DNA from: Pseudoduganella sp.
GTDB lineage: Bacteria > Pseudomonadota > Gammaproteobacteria > Burkholderiales > Burkholderiaceae_D
Direction of reading: 5' to 3'
Length of the DNA stretch: 64,000 nucleotides
NCBI GenBank assembly: GCA_021323265.1
Contig: JAJTCO010000007.1
Coordinates: 1 to 64,000, forward strand
Shown here: positions 53,907-61,991 of the stretch, piece after piece
Numbering within the stretch: position 1 is the stretch's first letter
How the letters are laid out: each line of letters opens with the position of its first letter
Notes under the pieces: model-generated
The model's input: only the letters and a program-made list of their open reading frames with translations
Told to the model about the DNA's origin: nothing
The model's database searches: none
Program-made: the position numbers and the translations under genes

Positions 53907-54653
53907 CTAATACGCCTGTATGCTCGTCACGAGCGTGTTGACAGTCAGGGTCCAGCCGTCCACCAGCACGAATAGCAGCAGCTTGAACGGCAGGGAAATC
54001 ACCAGCGGCGACAGCATCATCATACCCATTGCCATCAGCACCGACGATACCACGAGGTCGATGATCAGGAAGGGAATGAACAGCAGGCAGCCGATCTGGA
54101 AGGCGGTCTTCAGTTCCGACAGGACGAAGGCGGCCAGCTTGACGGTAAAGGCATGCTCGGCCGGATTGCTGATCGCGCCCTCGCCCGCCAGGTGGGCGAT
54201 CTGCTTGAGCGACGCCTTGCTGGTCTGGGCCAGCATGAAGCGCGCAATCGGCTTCTCGGCGATCTTCAGCGCATCCTGCAGGCCGATCTTGTCCTGGTCG
54301 TATGGCACGAAGGCGTCGCGCCAGACGGCATCGCCGATCGGGCGCATGACCAGCAGGGTCAGGATCAGGGCCACGCCGGTGATGATACGGTTGGGCAAGC
54401 CCTGCTGCAGGCCGAGGGCCTGGCGCAGCAGCGACAGCACGATGACGAAGCGGGTAAAACTGGTCATCATCATCACCATGATGGGCAGCAAGCCCAGCAG
54501 GGTCATGATGATCAGGATCTGCATCTTCACCGACAGGTCGGTCTTGGCGCCGGGCACCACCCCGGCCAGCAGGTCCTGGGCCCACGCGGGCGCGCAGGCG
54601 AAGAGCAGCACTGCGCCGGCCGCCAGGCCGGGCATCAGGCGGCGCAAGGTCAT
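53907..54653 (-). CDS. fliP: flagellar export gate protein FliP
   Basis: A 248-aa export-gate protein with a cleavable signal peptide (LLFACAPAWA/QD). The FliP block LSVKMQILIIMTLLGLLPIMVMMMTSFTRFVIVLSLLRQALG is seen in successive parts. Later come LTLLVMRPIGDAVW and FQIGCLLFIPFLIIDLVVSSVLMAMGM. No fliO lies between fliN and fliP, as in lateral-type loci. It overlaps fliN by four bases. Confidence 0.95.
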   Translation of the reverse strand: MTLRRLMPGLAAGAVLLFACAPAWAQDLLAGVVPGAKTDLSVKMQILIIMTLLGLLPIMVMMMTSFTRFVIVLSLLRQALGLQQGLPNRIITGVALILTLLVMRPIGDAVWRDAFVPYDQDKIGLQDALKIAEKPIARFMLAQTSKASLKQIAHLAGEGAISNPAEHAFTVKLAAFVLSELKTAFQIGCLLFIPFLIIDLVVSSVLMAMGMMMLSPLVISLPFKLLLFVLVDGWTLTVNTLVTSIQAY

Positions 54654-55036
54654 GGCGCCATCATGTCGAGGTTCAGCCCGTCCAGATCGATGACCTTCAA
54701 GCCGTAGTTTTCACCGGCCACCACCACCTCGGCGCGGCCGATGGCCGTGCCGTTGACCTTGATGGTCAGGGGCTCGCCGGCCAGCATGTCCAATTCCACC
54801 ACGCTGTCGGGGCCGATCTGCATCAGGTCCTGCAGCGACAGGCGGGCCGAACCGACTTCCAGCGTCAGCGTCACCGGGATCTTGCGCATCATGGCCGGCA
54901 GGTCGCGCCGGCCGGCGCCGCGCGGGGCCGGCACATCGCTCAGCTCCTGCGACACCTGGTCGATGATCATTTCCTCCGACATGTCGTCCAGCAGCGCATC
55001 GGTGGTCCCGTTCGGGTTCACATTCATCATATTCAT
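54650..55036 (-). CDS. fliN: flagellar motor switch protein FliN
   Basis: A C-ring protein of 128 aa. The C-terminal SpoA-type domain contains KIPVTLTLEVGSARLSLQDLM, then IGPDSVVELDMLAGEPLTI and GRAEVVVAGENYGLKV. The first 50 residues are acidic and weakly conserved. It overlaps fliM by four bases and fliP by four, all in one transcript. Confidence 0.92.
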   Translation of the reverse strand: MNMMNVNPNGTTDALLDDMSEEMIIDQVSQELSDVPAPRGAGRRDLPAMMRKIPVTLTLEVGSARLSLQDLMQIGPDSVVELDMLAGEPLTIKVNGTAIGRAEVVVAGENYGLKVIDLDGLNLDMMAP

Positions 55037-55917
55037 TCGATATCTTCAAAAGAGGTTAAGCAGAGTTTGCCCTTGTGCTCAGTTACCGCAGCTGTAAACA
55101 GGCGGGAATCATCGAGCATAACGTCTGCCCTGTGCAGGCTGATGGGAATCACATCGCCCACACGCAAGTCGAACAGGGCGCCCAGCGTGGTTTCCTTGGA
55201 AACGAGCCGGCCGCTCAGGCCAACCTGGAGCCGCGCCGCCAGCGGCCCTGGATTCTTATTGCTCTTCTTACTCGTATCGCGCTCGGGCAGCAAGCCGTGC
55301 AGCACATTGCCCATCACTTGCTTGTCTAACGCGAACCATACCCTGCCCTGGAAATCGCCGTCGCTCAGACGGACGGTGACGATCCAGCTGCCCTTGCCGG
55401 GCAGCGCTGCCGTACCGGGCTTGATGCTGTCGTCCGCATCCACGGCGCGGCTGCCGGACGGCAGGTTGCTTTCAATGCGGGCGGCCAGGGTGCCGGCCAA
55501 CTGTTGTCCCAGCACCACGGCGAGCCGCTCTTCGGTGGCCGTGACGCGCACGGCTTGCTCGTCCGCCACGGCATCGGCCACGGCCGGAACGTTGCCGGCG
55601 CTGACGGGCCGGGTGGCGCGGCCATAACGGAAATTCAGGACGCTGAGCAGGACCTTGCGCTCCAGCGCGAAGGCGATCTGCCCGGCCGGCGCGGCAAAGC
55701 CCAGCCAGCGCTGGCGCGCTTCGCTGCCGTCGAGGCGGCTGAATGCGACATCGTCGACCTGGAACGTCCCCCAATAGCGGCGGTGCACGTTCAGGCGCAT
55801 GGCCTGGGCCAGGTCTTCGCGCAGTTGCGCGGCAAACACAGGCAGCCGGTGCACCGGCCGCCCCAGCAAGCAAGGGTCAAGTACTTCGTATTGCACAGTG
55901 CTTTGAGTGGTAGTCAT
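55033..55917 (-). CDS. divergent flagellar switch protein FliM (lateral type)
   Basis: A 294-aa protein in the fliM position before fliN. The C-terminal part is SpoA-like (LQVGLSGRLVSKETTLGALFDLRVGDVIPISLHR, in consecutive pieces). The middle resembles a FliM domain (FAAQLREDLAQAMRLNVHRRYWG). The usual N-terminal LSQ-EIDALL CheY-binding helix is missing; the protein starts with TTTQSTVQYEVLDPCLLG. It is shorter than a typical FliM (about 330). This implies a switch that does not respond to phospho-CheY in the usual way. It is the first gene of the minus-strand operon. Confidence 0.8.
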   Translation of the reverse strand: MTTTQSTVQYEVLDPCLLGRPVHRLPVFAAQLREDLAQAMRLNVHRRYWGTFQVDDVAFSRLDGSEARQRWLGFAAPAGQIAFALERKVLLSVLNFRYGRATRPVSAGNVPAVADAVADEQAVRVTATEERLAVVLGQQLAGTLAARIESNLPSGSRAVDADDSIKPGTAALPGKGSWIVTVRLSDGDFQGRVWFALDKQVMGNVLHGLLPERDTSKKSNKNPGPLAARLQVGLSGRLVSKETTLGALFDLRVGDVIPISLHRADVMLDDSRLFTAAVTEHKGKLCLTSFEDIE

Positions 55918-56295
55918 GGTTGGCCATCCATCTGCTTCACATCGTATCGCAAAGTAATCCGCTCAGGATGATCTCGGAAGCGTAGAATAACCGAAATCCC
56001 TCGGTATTGCCATGCATCAAGTACGCCCCCGGCCAAAAACACTTTACAGAAAAGTTGCCAGCGGGTAAGCTAAATCCGTGCTAGTGTCGCATATTCACTT
56101 CGAAGAATCGCTGCTTAATGCATGATTTATAAGAAGTTTTCCAGTTTGTAAGCGGTTGTTACGAGCGCGAAATCGGGTTACCATGACTCATATTGCGTGG
56201 CACCATTTAACATTTCCAGGACTGTCTGGAAGTTAAGCATGATGCAGTAATGGTAACGATGTGCAAGCGGTGGCGCAACCTAACTGAGGTGTTCA
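55918..56295. promoter_or_regulatory. divergent flagellar control region (fliM / fliE)
   Basis: The 378 bases hold no gene. Nested dyads lie on the fliE side: GTTACCAT (56177-56184) is complementary to ATGGTAAC (56250-56257), and between them sits TTTCCAG-GACTGT-CTGGAA near 56212-56230. TGGCAC near 56199 resembles a sigma-54 -24 half but lacks a good -12. The region is AT-richer than the genes. In Vibrio/Escherichia lateral loci the lafK regulator gene occupies this spot. Confidence 0.5.
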
Positions 56296-56646
56296 ATGGC
56301 AAATGAATTCGCTGGCCTGATCAAGGCCGACCTGGCGTCGCTCAATAACGCGGCCGCCGACCTGGCCCAACAAGCCACGACCATCGCGCCGGCCGCCAGC
56401 TTCGCGGGGCAGCCGCCAGCCGCGGGTTTCTCCTTCGCCCAGACCATGCAGGACGCCATTGCCGGCGTCAACGCACAGGACGTCGATGCCGGCCAGAAGA
56501 TGGCCGACGTCGATGCCGGCCGCAGCGACGACCTGGTGGGCGCCATGCTGGCCAGCCAGGAAGCGAGCCTGTCGTTCCAGATGCTGATGCAGGTGCGCAA
56601 CAAGGTGATGGGCGCGGTCGATGAATTGATCAAGCTTCCGCTGTAA
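56296..56646 (+). CDS. fliE: flagellar hook-basal body protein FliE
   Basis: A 116-aa junction protein between MS-ring and rod, exported by the flagellar apparatus. PAAGFSFAQTMQDAIAGVNAQD and the C-terminal SFQMLMQVRNKVMGAVDELIKLPL, in parts, match FliE. It starts the plus-strand operon fliEFGHIJ. The GAGGTG region before ATG serves as ribosome site. Confidence 0.92.
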   Translation: MANEFAGLIKADLASLNNAAADLAQQATTIAPAASFAGQPPAAGFSFAQTMQDAIAGVNAQDVDAGQKMADVDAGRSDDLVGAMLASQEASLSFQMLMQVRNKVMGAVDELIKLPL

Positions 56647-56684
56647 GCTGCACCTATCTCCGCCTCTTTCTCGAAAGACCAGAC

Positions 56685-58445
56685 GTGATTGCCAATCTGA
56701 AGTCCGCCATCGGGCGCTGGCGCGGTGGCGCGGCGCCAGCCGTGCCGCCCGCTGTCCTGAAAAACCTGTATCCGCTGCTGCTGCTGGCCGTTGGCCTGAC
56801 GGCCCTGGTGATGATGATCCTGTGGAAGGATCAGAGCGGCTACAAGCCGGTGTTCGGCCAGCGCGAGAAAGTCGCGACCGCCGACATGATGAGCGTGCTC
56901 GACGCCGAGAAGATCGCCTACCGCATCCATCCCGAAACGGGCCAGGTGCTGGTCCCGGAAGGCAAGCTGGGCCAGGTGCGCATGATGCTGGCGGCCAAGG
57001 GCGTGACCGCCCAGCTGCCGGCCGGCCTGGAACTGATGGACAAGAGCGATCCGCTGGGCGTGTCGCAGTTCGTGCAGGACGTGCGCTTCCGCCGCGGCCT
57101 GGAAGGCGAGCTGGCGCAATCGATCATGACGCTGGACGCCATTTCGCACGCGCGCGTGCACCTGTCGATCGCCAAGTCCACGTCCTTCGTCTCCAGCGAC
57201 GGCGACAAGTCGTCCGCCTCGGTGGTGGTGGCCACCAAGCCCGGCCGCACCCTGGCGCCGGAACACATCGCCGCCATTGTCAACATGGTGTCGGGCAGCG
57301 TCGCCTCGCTGCATCCGGCGCGCGTGAGCCTGGTGGACCAGTCGGGCAACCTGCTCTCCTCGCACGTCGACCTGAGCGAGCCGTTTGACGCCTCCACCGC
57401 CACCAACGACAGCGCGCGCCGCGCCCAGGAAGACATCCGCAGCAACATCAAGGGCCTGCTGGGCCCGATCGTCGGCGACAGCAATTTCCGCGTCAGCGTG
57501 ACGGCCGATGTCGACAACGACAAGGTGGAAGAGACGGTCGAGAAGTATGGCGCCGATCCGAAAGTGACCAGCGAAGCGATGCGCGAAGAACAGGACCGCA
57601 ACCGCATCGCCATGGGCGTGCCGGGCACCCTGTCCAACCGTCCGCCGCAACAGCAGGCCGCCGATGCGGCCGCGGCCGGCGCCGCGCCCGGCCAGGCGCC
57701 CGGCGAAGGCACGGCGCGCAAGAATGCCACCACGCGCCAGTTCGCCTACGACCGCAGCATCACCCAGACCAAGAAGGCGCGTGGCCGCCTGGTGCGCCAG
57801 AACGTGGCCGTGGTGCTGGCGCAGGCCGCGGCGCCCTTCCCCAAGACCGGCTGGACCAACGCGGAAATCGCCAACATCGACAAGGTGCTGCGCAACGGCC
57901 TCGGCATCAACGAGGAGCGCGGCGACAAGCTGGTGGTGAGCGCCATGAACTTCCCGGCCAAGGCAGCCGACGTGCCATGGTGGCAGGAACGCGACACCGT
58001 GGTCGATTCGGCCAACTGGCTGGGCTACGCGGTGGCGCTGCTGCTGGGCTACCTGCTGCTGGTGCGTCCCCTGCTGCGCCTGCTCACCGCCCGCTTCGCG
58101 CCGCCGGCCCCCGTGCCTGCCGTCAAGCCAACGCTGGCCGGCGCCCGCCAGGGCGAGGCGACGCCGGTGCCGGGCAGCGCCACGGCCGTGCCGGGCGCAG
58201 CCGCCCCGGCCGCCCTGGCCTCGCCGGACACCCCGGCCGTGGGCAGCAATGCCGCCAAGGGCGGTGTGCTGGAAGGCAGCCAGATGCCGATGGTGCCGCT
58301 GCTGGAAAACTACGATTTGCCGCCGGCCGGTTCGCCGGTCGACGTGATGGTCGATCACTTGAAGGTCCTGGCCGAGAAAGAGCCGGAACGCGTAGCCGAA
58401 GTCGTCAAACAATGGATGCAGAAAAATGGCCGACACCAACAATAA
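56685..58445 (+). CDS. fliF: flagellar MS-ring protein FliF
   Basis: The membrane ring on which the rotor is built, 586 aa. There is one N-terminal helix (LYPLLLLAVGLTALVMMIL), ring-building domains with DPLGVSQFVQDVRFRRGLEGELAQSI, a variable Ala/Gly/Gln-rich loop near 310-330, a C-terminal helix (LGYAVALLLGYLLLVRPLL) and a FliG-binding tail ending VAEVVKQWMQKNGRHQQ. The start codon is GTG (56685), the only start before the first helix. The end overlaps fliG by 20 bases. Confidence 0.95.
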   Translation: MIANLKSAIGRWRGGAAPAVPPAVLKNLYPLLLLAVGLTALVMMILWKDQSGYKPVFGQREKVATADMMSVLDAEKIAYRIHPETGQVLVPEGKLGQVRMMLAAKGVTAQLPAGLELMDKSDPLGVSQFVQDVRFRRGLEGELAQSIMTLDAISHARVHLSIAKSTSFVSSDGDKSSASVVVATKPGRTLAPEHIAAIVNMVSGSVASLHPARVSLVDQSGNLLSSHVDLSEPFDASTATNDSARRAQEDIRSNIKGLLGPIVGDSNFRVSVTADVDNDKVEETVEKYGADPKVTSEAMREEQDRNRIAMGVPGTLSNRPPQQQAADAAAAGAAPGQAPGEGTARKNATTRQFAYDRSITQTKKARGRLVRQNVAVVLAQAAAPFPKTGWTNAEIANIDKVLRNGLGINEERGDKLVVSAMNFPAKAADVPWWQERDTVVDSANWLGYAVALLLGYLLLVRPLLRLLTARFAPPAPVPAVKPTLAGARQGEATPVPGSATAVPGAAAPAALASPDTPAVGSNAAKGGVLEGSQMPMVPLLENYDLPPAGSPVDVMVDHLKVLAEKEPERVAEVVKQWMQKNGRHQQ

Positions 58446-59454
58446 CCTGGACCAGGACAACGAGCACAGCCTGACCCCGGTCGAGCAAGCCGCCATCGTG
58501 CTCCTGTCGATCGGCGAAGAGCCGGCCGCCGCCGTGCTGCGCTGCCTGTCGCGCGAAGAGTTGCTGGAAGTGACCCAGGTCATGTCGCGCATGAGCGGCA
58601 TCAAGGTCGAGGCCGTGAAGACGGCCATGCAAACCTTCTTCGACGATTACCGCCAGCAGTCCGGCGTGCACGGCGCCTCGCGCTCCTTCCTCAAGCGCTC
58701 GCTGGACCTGGCGCTGGGCGGCGACATCGCAAACACCGTGCTCAACAGCATCTACGGCGACGAACTGCGGCCGAAGATGGCGCGCCTGCAGTGGGCTTCG
58801 CCGAAGTGGCTGGCCGACTTCATTTCCAACGAACACGTGCAGATGCAGGCCGTGTTCCTGGCCTTCCTGCCGCCGGCCCTGGCCGGCCAGATCCTCGACG
58901 CGCTGCCGCTGGAAGGGCGCGACCTGGTGCTGCTGAACATGGCCCGCCTGGACGAGATCGACCGCGACCTGCTGCTCGAGCTCGACGAGCTGGTCAACCG
59001 CTGCCTGTCCTCCTTCGACTCGCAGTCGACCAGCGTGGAAGGCGTGCGCCAGGTGGCCGAGATCCTGAACCGCCTGCCGGGCAACCGGGCCCAGATCGTG
59101 GAACTGCTGCGCGCGCACGACCCGGACGTGGTGGCCCAGATCGAAATGTCGATGTACGACTTCCTCATCCTGTCGACCCAGACCGAAGTCACCCTCACCC
59201 GCATCATCGAGGAAGTGCCGCTCGAGCAGTGGGCCATTGCGCTCAAGGGCGCCGAGCCGGCCATCCGCGACGCGGTGCTGAAGACCATGCCGAAGCGCCA
59301 GGCGCAGGCGTTCGAGGACATGATGCGGCGCGCCGGCCCGGTGCCGATGTCGCGCATTGAGGCCACGCGCCAGGAAATCATGGCCACCGTCAAGGCCCTG
59401 GCCGACGCCGGCGAGGTCGAAGTGCAGCTGTTCGCCGAAACGGTGGTCGAGTGA
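58426..59454 (+). CDS. fliG: flagellar motor switch protein FliG
   Basis: A rotor protein of 342 aa. The N-terminal domain begins SLTPVEQAAIVLLSIGEEPAA. The middle domain has EHVQ where most FliG have EHPQ (SNEHVQMQAVFLAFLPP). The C-terminal torque helix carries KRQAQAFEDMM with ordered charges. It starts inside the end of fliF and its TGA overlaps the fliH ATG. Confidence 0.94.
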   Translation: MADTNNNLDQDNEHSLTPVEQAAIVLLSIGEEPAAAVLRCLSREELLEVTQVMSRMSGIKVEAVKTAMQTFFDDYRQQSGVHGASRSFLKRSLDLALGGDIANTVLNSIYGDELRPKMARLQWASPKWLADFISNEHVQMQAVFLAFLPPALAGQILDALPLEGRDLVLLNMARLDEIDRDLLLELDELVNRCLSSFDSQSTSVEGVRQVAEILNRLPGNRAQIVELLRAHDPDVVAQIEMSMYDFLILSTQTEVTLTRIIEEVPLEQWAIALKGAEPAIRDAVLKTMPKRQAQAFEDMMRRAGPVPMSRIEATRQEIMATVKALADAGEVEVQLFAETVVE

Positions 59455-60161
59455 TGAAGCAATTCCGCCCCTACCGCTTCCCGCCGCTGCAGCAGTACGT
59501 GCACCAGCACGGCCACAACGGCCCGCGCGGCGCGCAGGGCCAGATGGCCGACGCCGCCCAGTGGCAAGCTTCGGTCAGCGAAGGCTTCGAACAGGGCCAG
59601 CGCGACGGCTACGAGATCGGCCTGCAGCGCGGCCAGGAAGACGGCTTCGAAGCGGGCCGCCAGCAAGGGATCGAGCTGGGCCGCGAAGAAGGCCGCCAGG
59701 AAACCCTGGTCGGCTTCGACCACCTGGCACGCCCGGTGGACGGCATGCTGAAGTCGCTGAAAAAGCTGCGCGCCGATTACCGCGCCGCGCAGCGCAAGGA
59801 AGTGGTGGACCTGGTGGCCAAGGTGGCGCGCAACGTGATCCGCGCCGAACTGGCCCTGCAGCCGGTGCAGATCATGGCCCTGGTCGATGAAACCCTGGCG
59901 TCCATGCCGCCCACGCGCGAAGAGATCGACGTCTACCTCAACCCCGAGGAAGTCAAGCGCATCATGGAAGTCGATCCCAAGCGCGCCAAGCGCTGGAACC
60001 TGATCGGCGATGCCCGCCTGGACGTGGGCGAATGCCGCATCCGTGCCGGCGACAACGAAGTCGACGCCGGTTGCCACCAGCGTCTTGCTGCTGTCATGGA
60101 ACAGGTCGATAATCAATTGCAGGCCGCCGATGGCGGCGATGACGCCGAGAACGAAGAATGA
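59454..60161 (+). CDS. fliH: flagellar assembly protein FliH
   Basis: The stator-like regulator of the export ATPase FliI, 235 aa. The N-terminal half has a long glycine-zipper helix (GFEQGQRDGYEIGLQRGQ, then GFEAGRQQGIELGREEGRQ), a well-known FliH feature. The C-terminal domain shows EVVDLVAKVARNVIRAEL and VYLNPEEVKRI. ATG 59454 overlaps the fliG TGA; GTG one codon upstream is possible. It overlaps fliI by four bases. Confidence 0.92.
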   Translation: MKQFRPYRFPPLQQYVHQHGHNGPRGAQGQMADAAQWQASVSEGFEQGQRDGYEIGLQRGQEDGFEAGRQQGIELGREEGRQETLVGFDHLARPVDGMLKSLKKLRADYRAAQRKEVVDLVAKVARNVIRAELALQPVQIMALVDETLASMPPTREEIDVYLNPEEVKRIMEVDPKRAKRWNLIGDARLDVGECRIRAGDNEVDAGCHQRLAAVMEQVDNQLQAADGGDDAENEE

Positions 60162-61468
60162 TTGCCGACGCACTGCGCAAGCTGGAACTGGACGATGTCC
60201 CGCTGGCCACCCCGACCGGGCGCCTGGTGGGCGCATCGGGGTTGCTGCTGGAAGCGGCCGGTTGCAAACTGCACACCGGCCAGCGTTGCCAGATCGAGAC
60301 CGTCGAGGGCGACTGGCTCGACGCGCAGGTGGTGGGCTTCCGCGACAAGCTGTCCTTCCTGATGCCGTTCAAGAAAGCCACCGGCCTGACCACAGGCGCG
60401 CGCGTGCTGCCTTCGCCCGACAAGGTCAGCCTGCAGATCGGCAAATCCTGGCTCGGCCGCATGGTCAACGGGCTGGGCGAGCCGATCGACGGCCTGGGCA
60501 AGCTGGACGGCGAATACCCGCTGGAAATGCAGCCGCCGCGCGTCAATCCCCTGAAGAAAAAGCCGGTCACCGAAGCGCTGGACGTGGGCGTGCGCGCCAT
60601 CAATGCCATGCTGACCCTGGGCAAGGGCCAGCGCGTGGGCTTGATGGCCGGCTCCGGCGTGGGCAAGTCCGTGCTGCTGGGCCTGATCACGCGCCAGACC
60701 GTGGCGGACGTGGTGGTGGTGGGCCTGATCGGCGAGCGCTCGCGCGAAGTGCGCGAATTCGTCGAGATGTCGCTCGGCCCGGACGGCCTGAAGAAGGCCG
60801 TGCTGGTGATCGCCCCGGCCGACGAGTCGCCCCTGATGCGCATCATGGCCACCGAACTGTGTCATTCGATTGCCGCCCACTACCGCGACCAGGGCAGGAA
60901 CGTGCTGCTGCTGGTGGACTCCCTGACCCGTTATGCGATGGCGCTGCGCGAAGTGGCGCTGGCGCTGGGCGAGCCGCCCGCCACCAAGGGTTATCCCCCT
61001 TCCGTGTTCTCCAACCTGCCGCAGCTGGTCGAGTCGGCCGGCAATGGCGAGAACCCGCTGGGCAGCATGAGCGCCATCTACACCGTGCTGGCCGAAGGCG
61101 ACGACCAGCAGGACCCGGTGGTCGACACCGCGCGCGCCATCCTCGATGGCCACATCGTGCTCACGCGCGAGCTGGCCGAGCGCGGCCATTATCCGGCGAT
61201 CAATATTGCCGCCTCGATCAGCCGCTGCATGAACCACGTCATCACGCGCGAGCACATGCTGGCCGCGCGCGCCCTGAAGGCGTCGATGGCGCGCCACGAG
61301 CGCGTGCGCGACCTGATCCCGCTGGGCGCCTACGTGCCCGGCGCCGACCCGGTGACGGACAAGGCAGTGAACCTGCACCCGCATATCGAAGAATTCCTGT
61401 GCCAGGGGACCAAGGAACCGGCCCCCTACACGGCCTGCGTGAGTCAACTTGAAAGGCTGATGGAATGA
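60158..61468 (+). CDS. fliI: flagellum-specific ATPase FliI
   Basis: A hexameric cytoplasmic ATPase that energises export, 436 aa. Walker A is GLMAGSGVGKSVLLG near residue 165, and Walker B lies in NVLLLVDSLTRYAMA near 250. The GYPPSVFSNLPQLVE segment is typical of FliI/F1-beta relatives. It sits between fliH and fliJ with four-base overlaps on both sides. Confidence 0.96.
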   Translation: MIADALRKLELDDVPLATPTGRLVGASGLLLEAAGCKLHTGQRCQIETVEGDWLDAQVVGFRDKLSFLMPFKKATGLTTGARVLPSPDKVSLQIGKSWLGRMVNGLGEPIDGLGKLDGEYPLEMQPPRVNPLKKKPVTEALDVGVRAINAMLTLGKGQRVGLMAGSGVGKSVLLGLITRQTVADVVVVGLIGERSREVREFVEMSLGPDGLKKAVLVIAPADESPLMRIMATELCHSIAAHYRDQGRNVLLLVDSLTRYAMALREVALALGEPPATKGYPPSVFSNLPQLVESAGNGENPLGSMSAIYTVLAEGDDQQDPVVDTARAILDGHIVLTRELAERGHYPAINIAASISRCMNHVITREHMLAARALKASMARHERVRDLIPLGAYVPGADPVTDKAVNLHPHIEEFLCQGTKEPAPYTACVSQLERLME

Positions 61469-61902
61469 CGAACTCCCAGCATACGATCCGCAACCTGTCG
61501 ACCCTGGTCGAACTGCGCAGCAATGAAGTGGACAAGCTGCAATCGGAAATGGCGGCCAAGGAAAGCGTGCGCGAGCGCTACCAGAAGACGCTCGACAAGC
61601 TCACCAACCTGTACGAAAGCAGCGGGCCGTCGGGCAAGCTGCCGATGGCCCTGGCGCTCAACTGCGGCGACTACAAGCAGGGCGTGATGGCCATGGCGGC
61701 GCACCAGAAGCTGGACCTGTCGATGCACGAGGCGGACATGGCCGTGTCGCAGCGCGCGCTGACGGCCGCCTACGTCAAGCGCGAAGTGCTGGGCCAGGTG
61801 CTGGAACGGCACCAGCACGCCGCCGTCACGGCGCAGCGCTCGCAGGAACGGAAACTCCATGACGAACTGGCAACTCAACTGTGGTACCGCGGGCATAAAT
61901 GA
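61465..61902 (+). CDS. fliJ: flagellar export chaperone-like protein FliJ
   Basis: A 145-aa almost fully alpha-helical protein forming a coiled-coil hairpin (STLVELRSNEVDKLQSEMAAK at the start, RQHAAVTAQRSQERKLHDEL-like near the end). FliJ sequences are poorly conserved; the call relies on the coiled coil, the size and the position directly after fliI. Confidence 0.82.
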   Translation: MTNSQHTIRNLSTLVELRSNEVDKLQSEMAAKESVRERYQKTLDKLTNLYESSGPSGKLPMALALNCGDYKQGVMAMAAHQKLDLSMHEADMAVSQRALTAAYVKREVLGQVLERHQHAAVTAQRSQERKLHDELATQLWYRGHK

Positions 61903-61923
61903 GAGGTTGAACGGAATATTTCA

Positions 61924-61950
61924 TGAAGTCACTACTTCGGTCGCCTGATA
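61924..61950 (+). promoter_or_regulatory. candidate sigma-28 promoter for fliD
   Basis: TGAAGTCA, 11 bases, then GCCTGATA, in the 89-base gap before fliD. Spacing equals the enteric sigma-28 consensus (TAAAGTTT-N11-GCCGATAA), with five of eight matches in the -35 and the GCC start of the -10. A weak call. Confidence 0.35.
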
Positions 61951-61991
61951 CCTTGGTACACTTCATTTAAATTTCCTCGGAGCACGAGAAA

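Noticed and set aside
56195-56216. Sigma-54 promoter before fliE starting at TGGCAC
   Set aside because: The -12 position reads AACA rather than TTGC, so the essential GC is missing.
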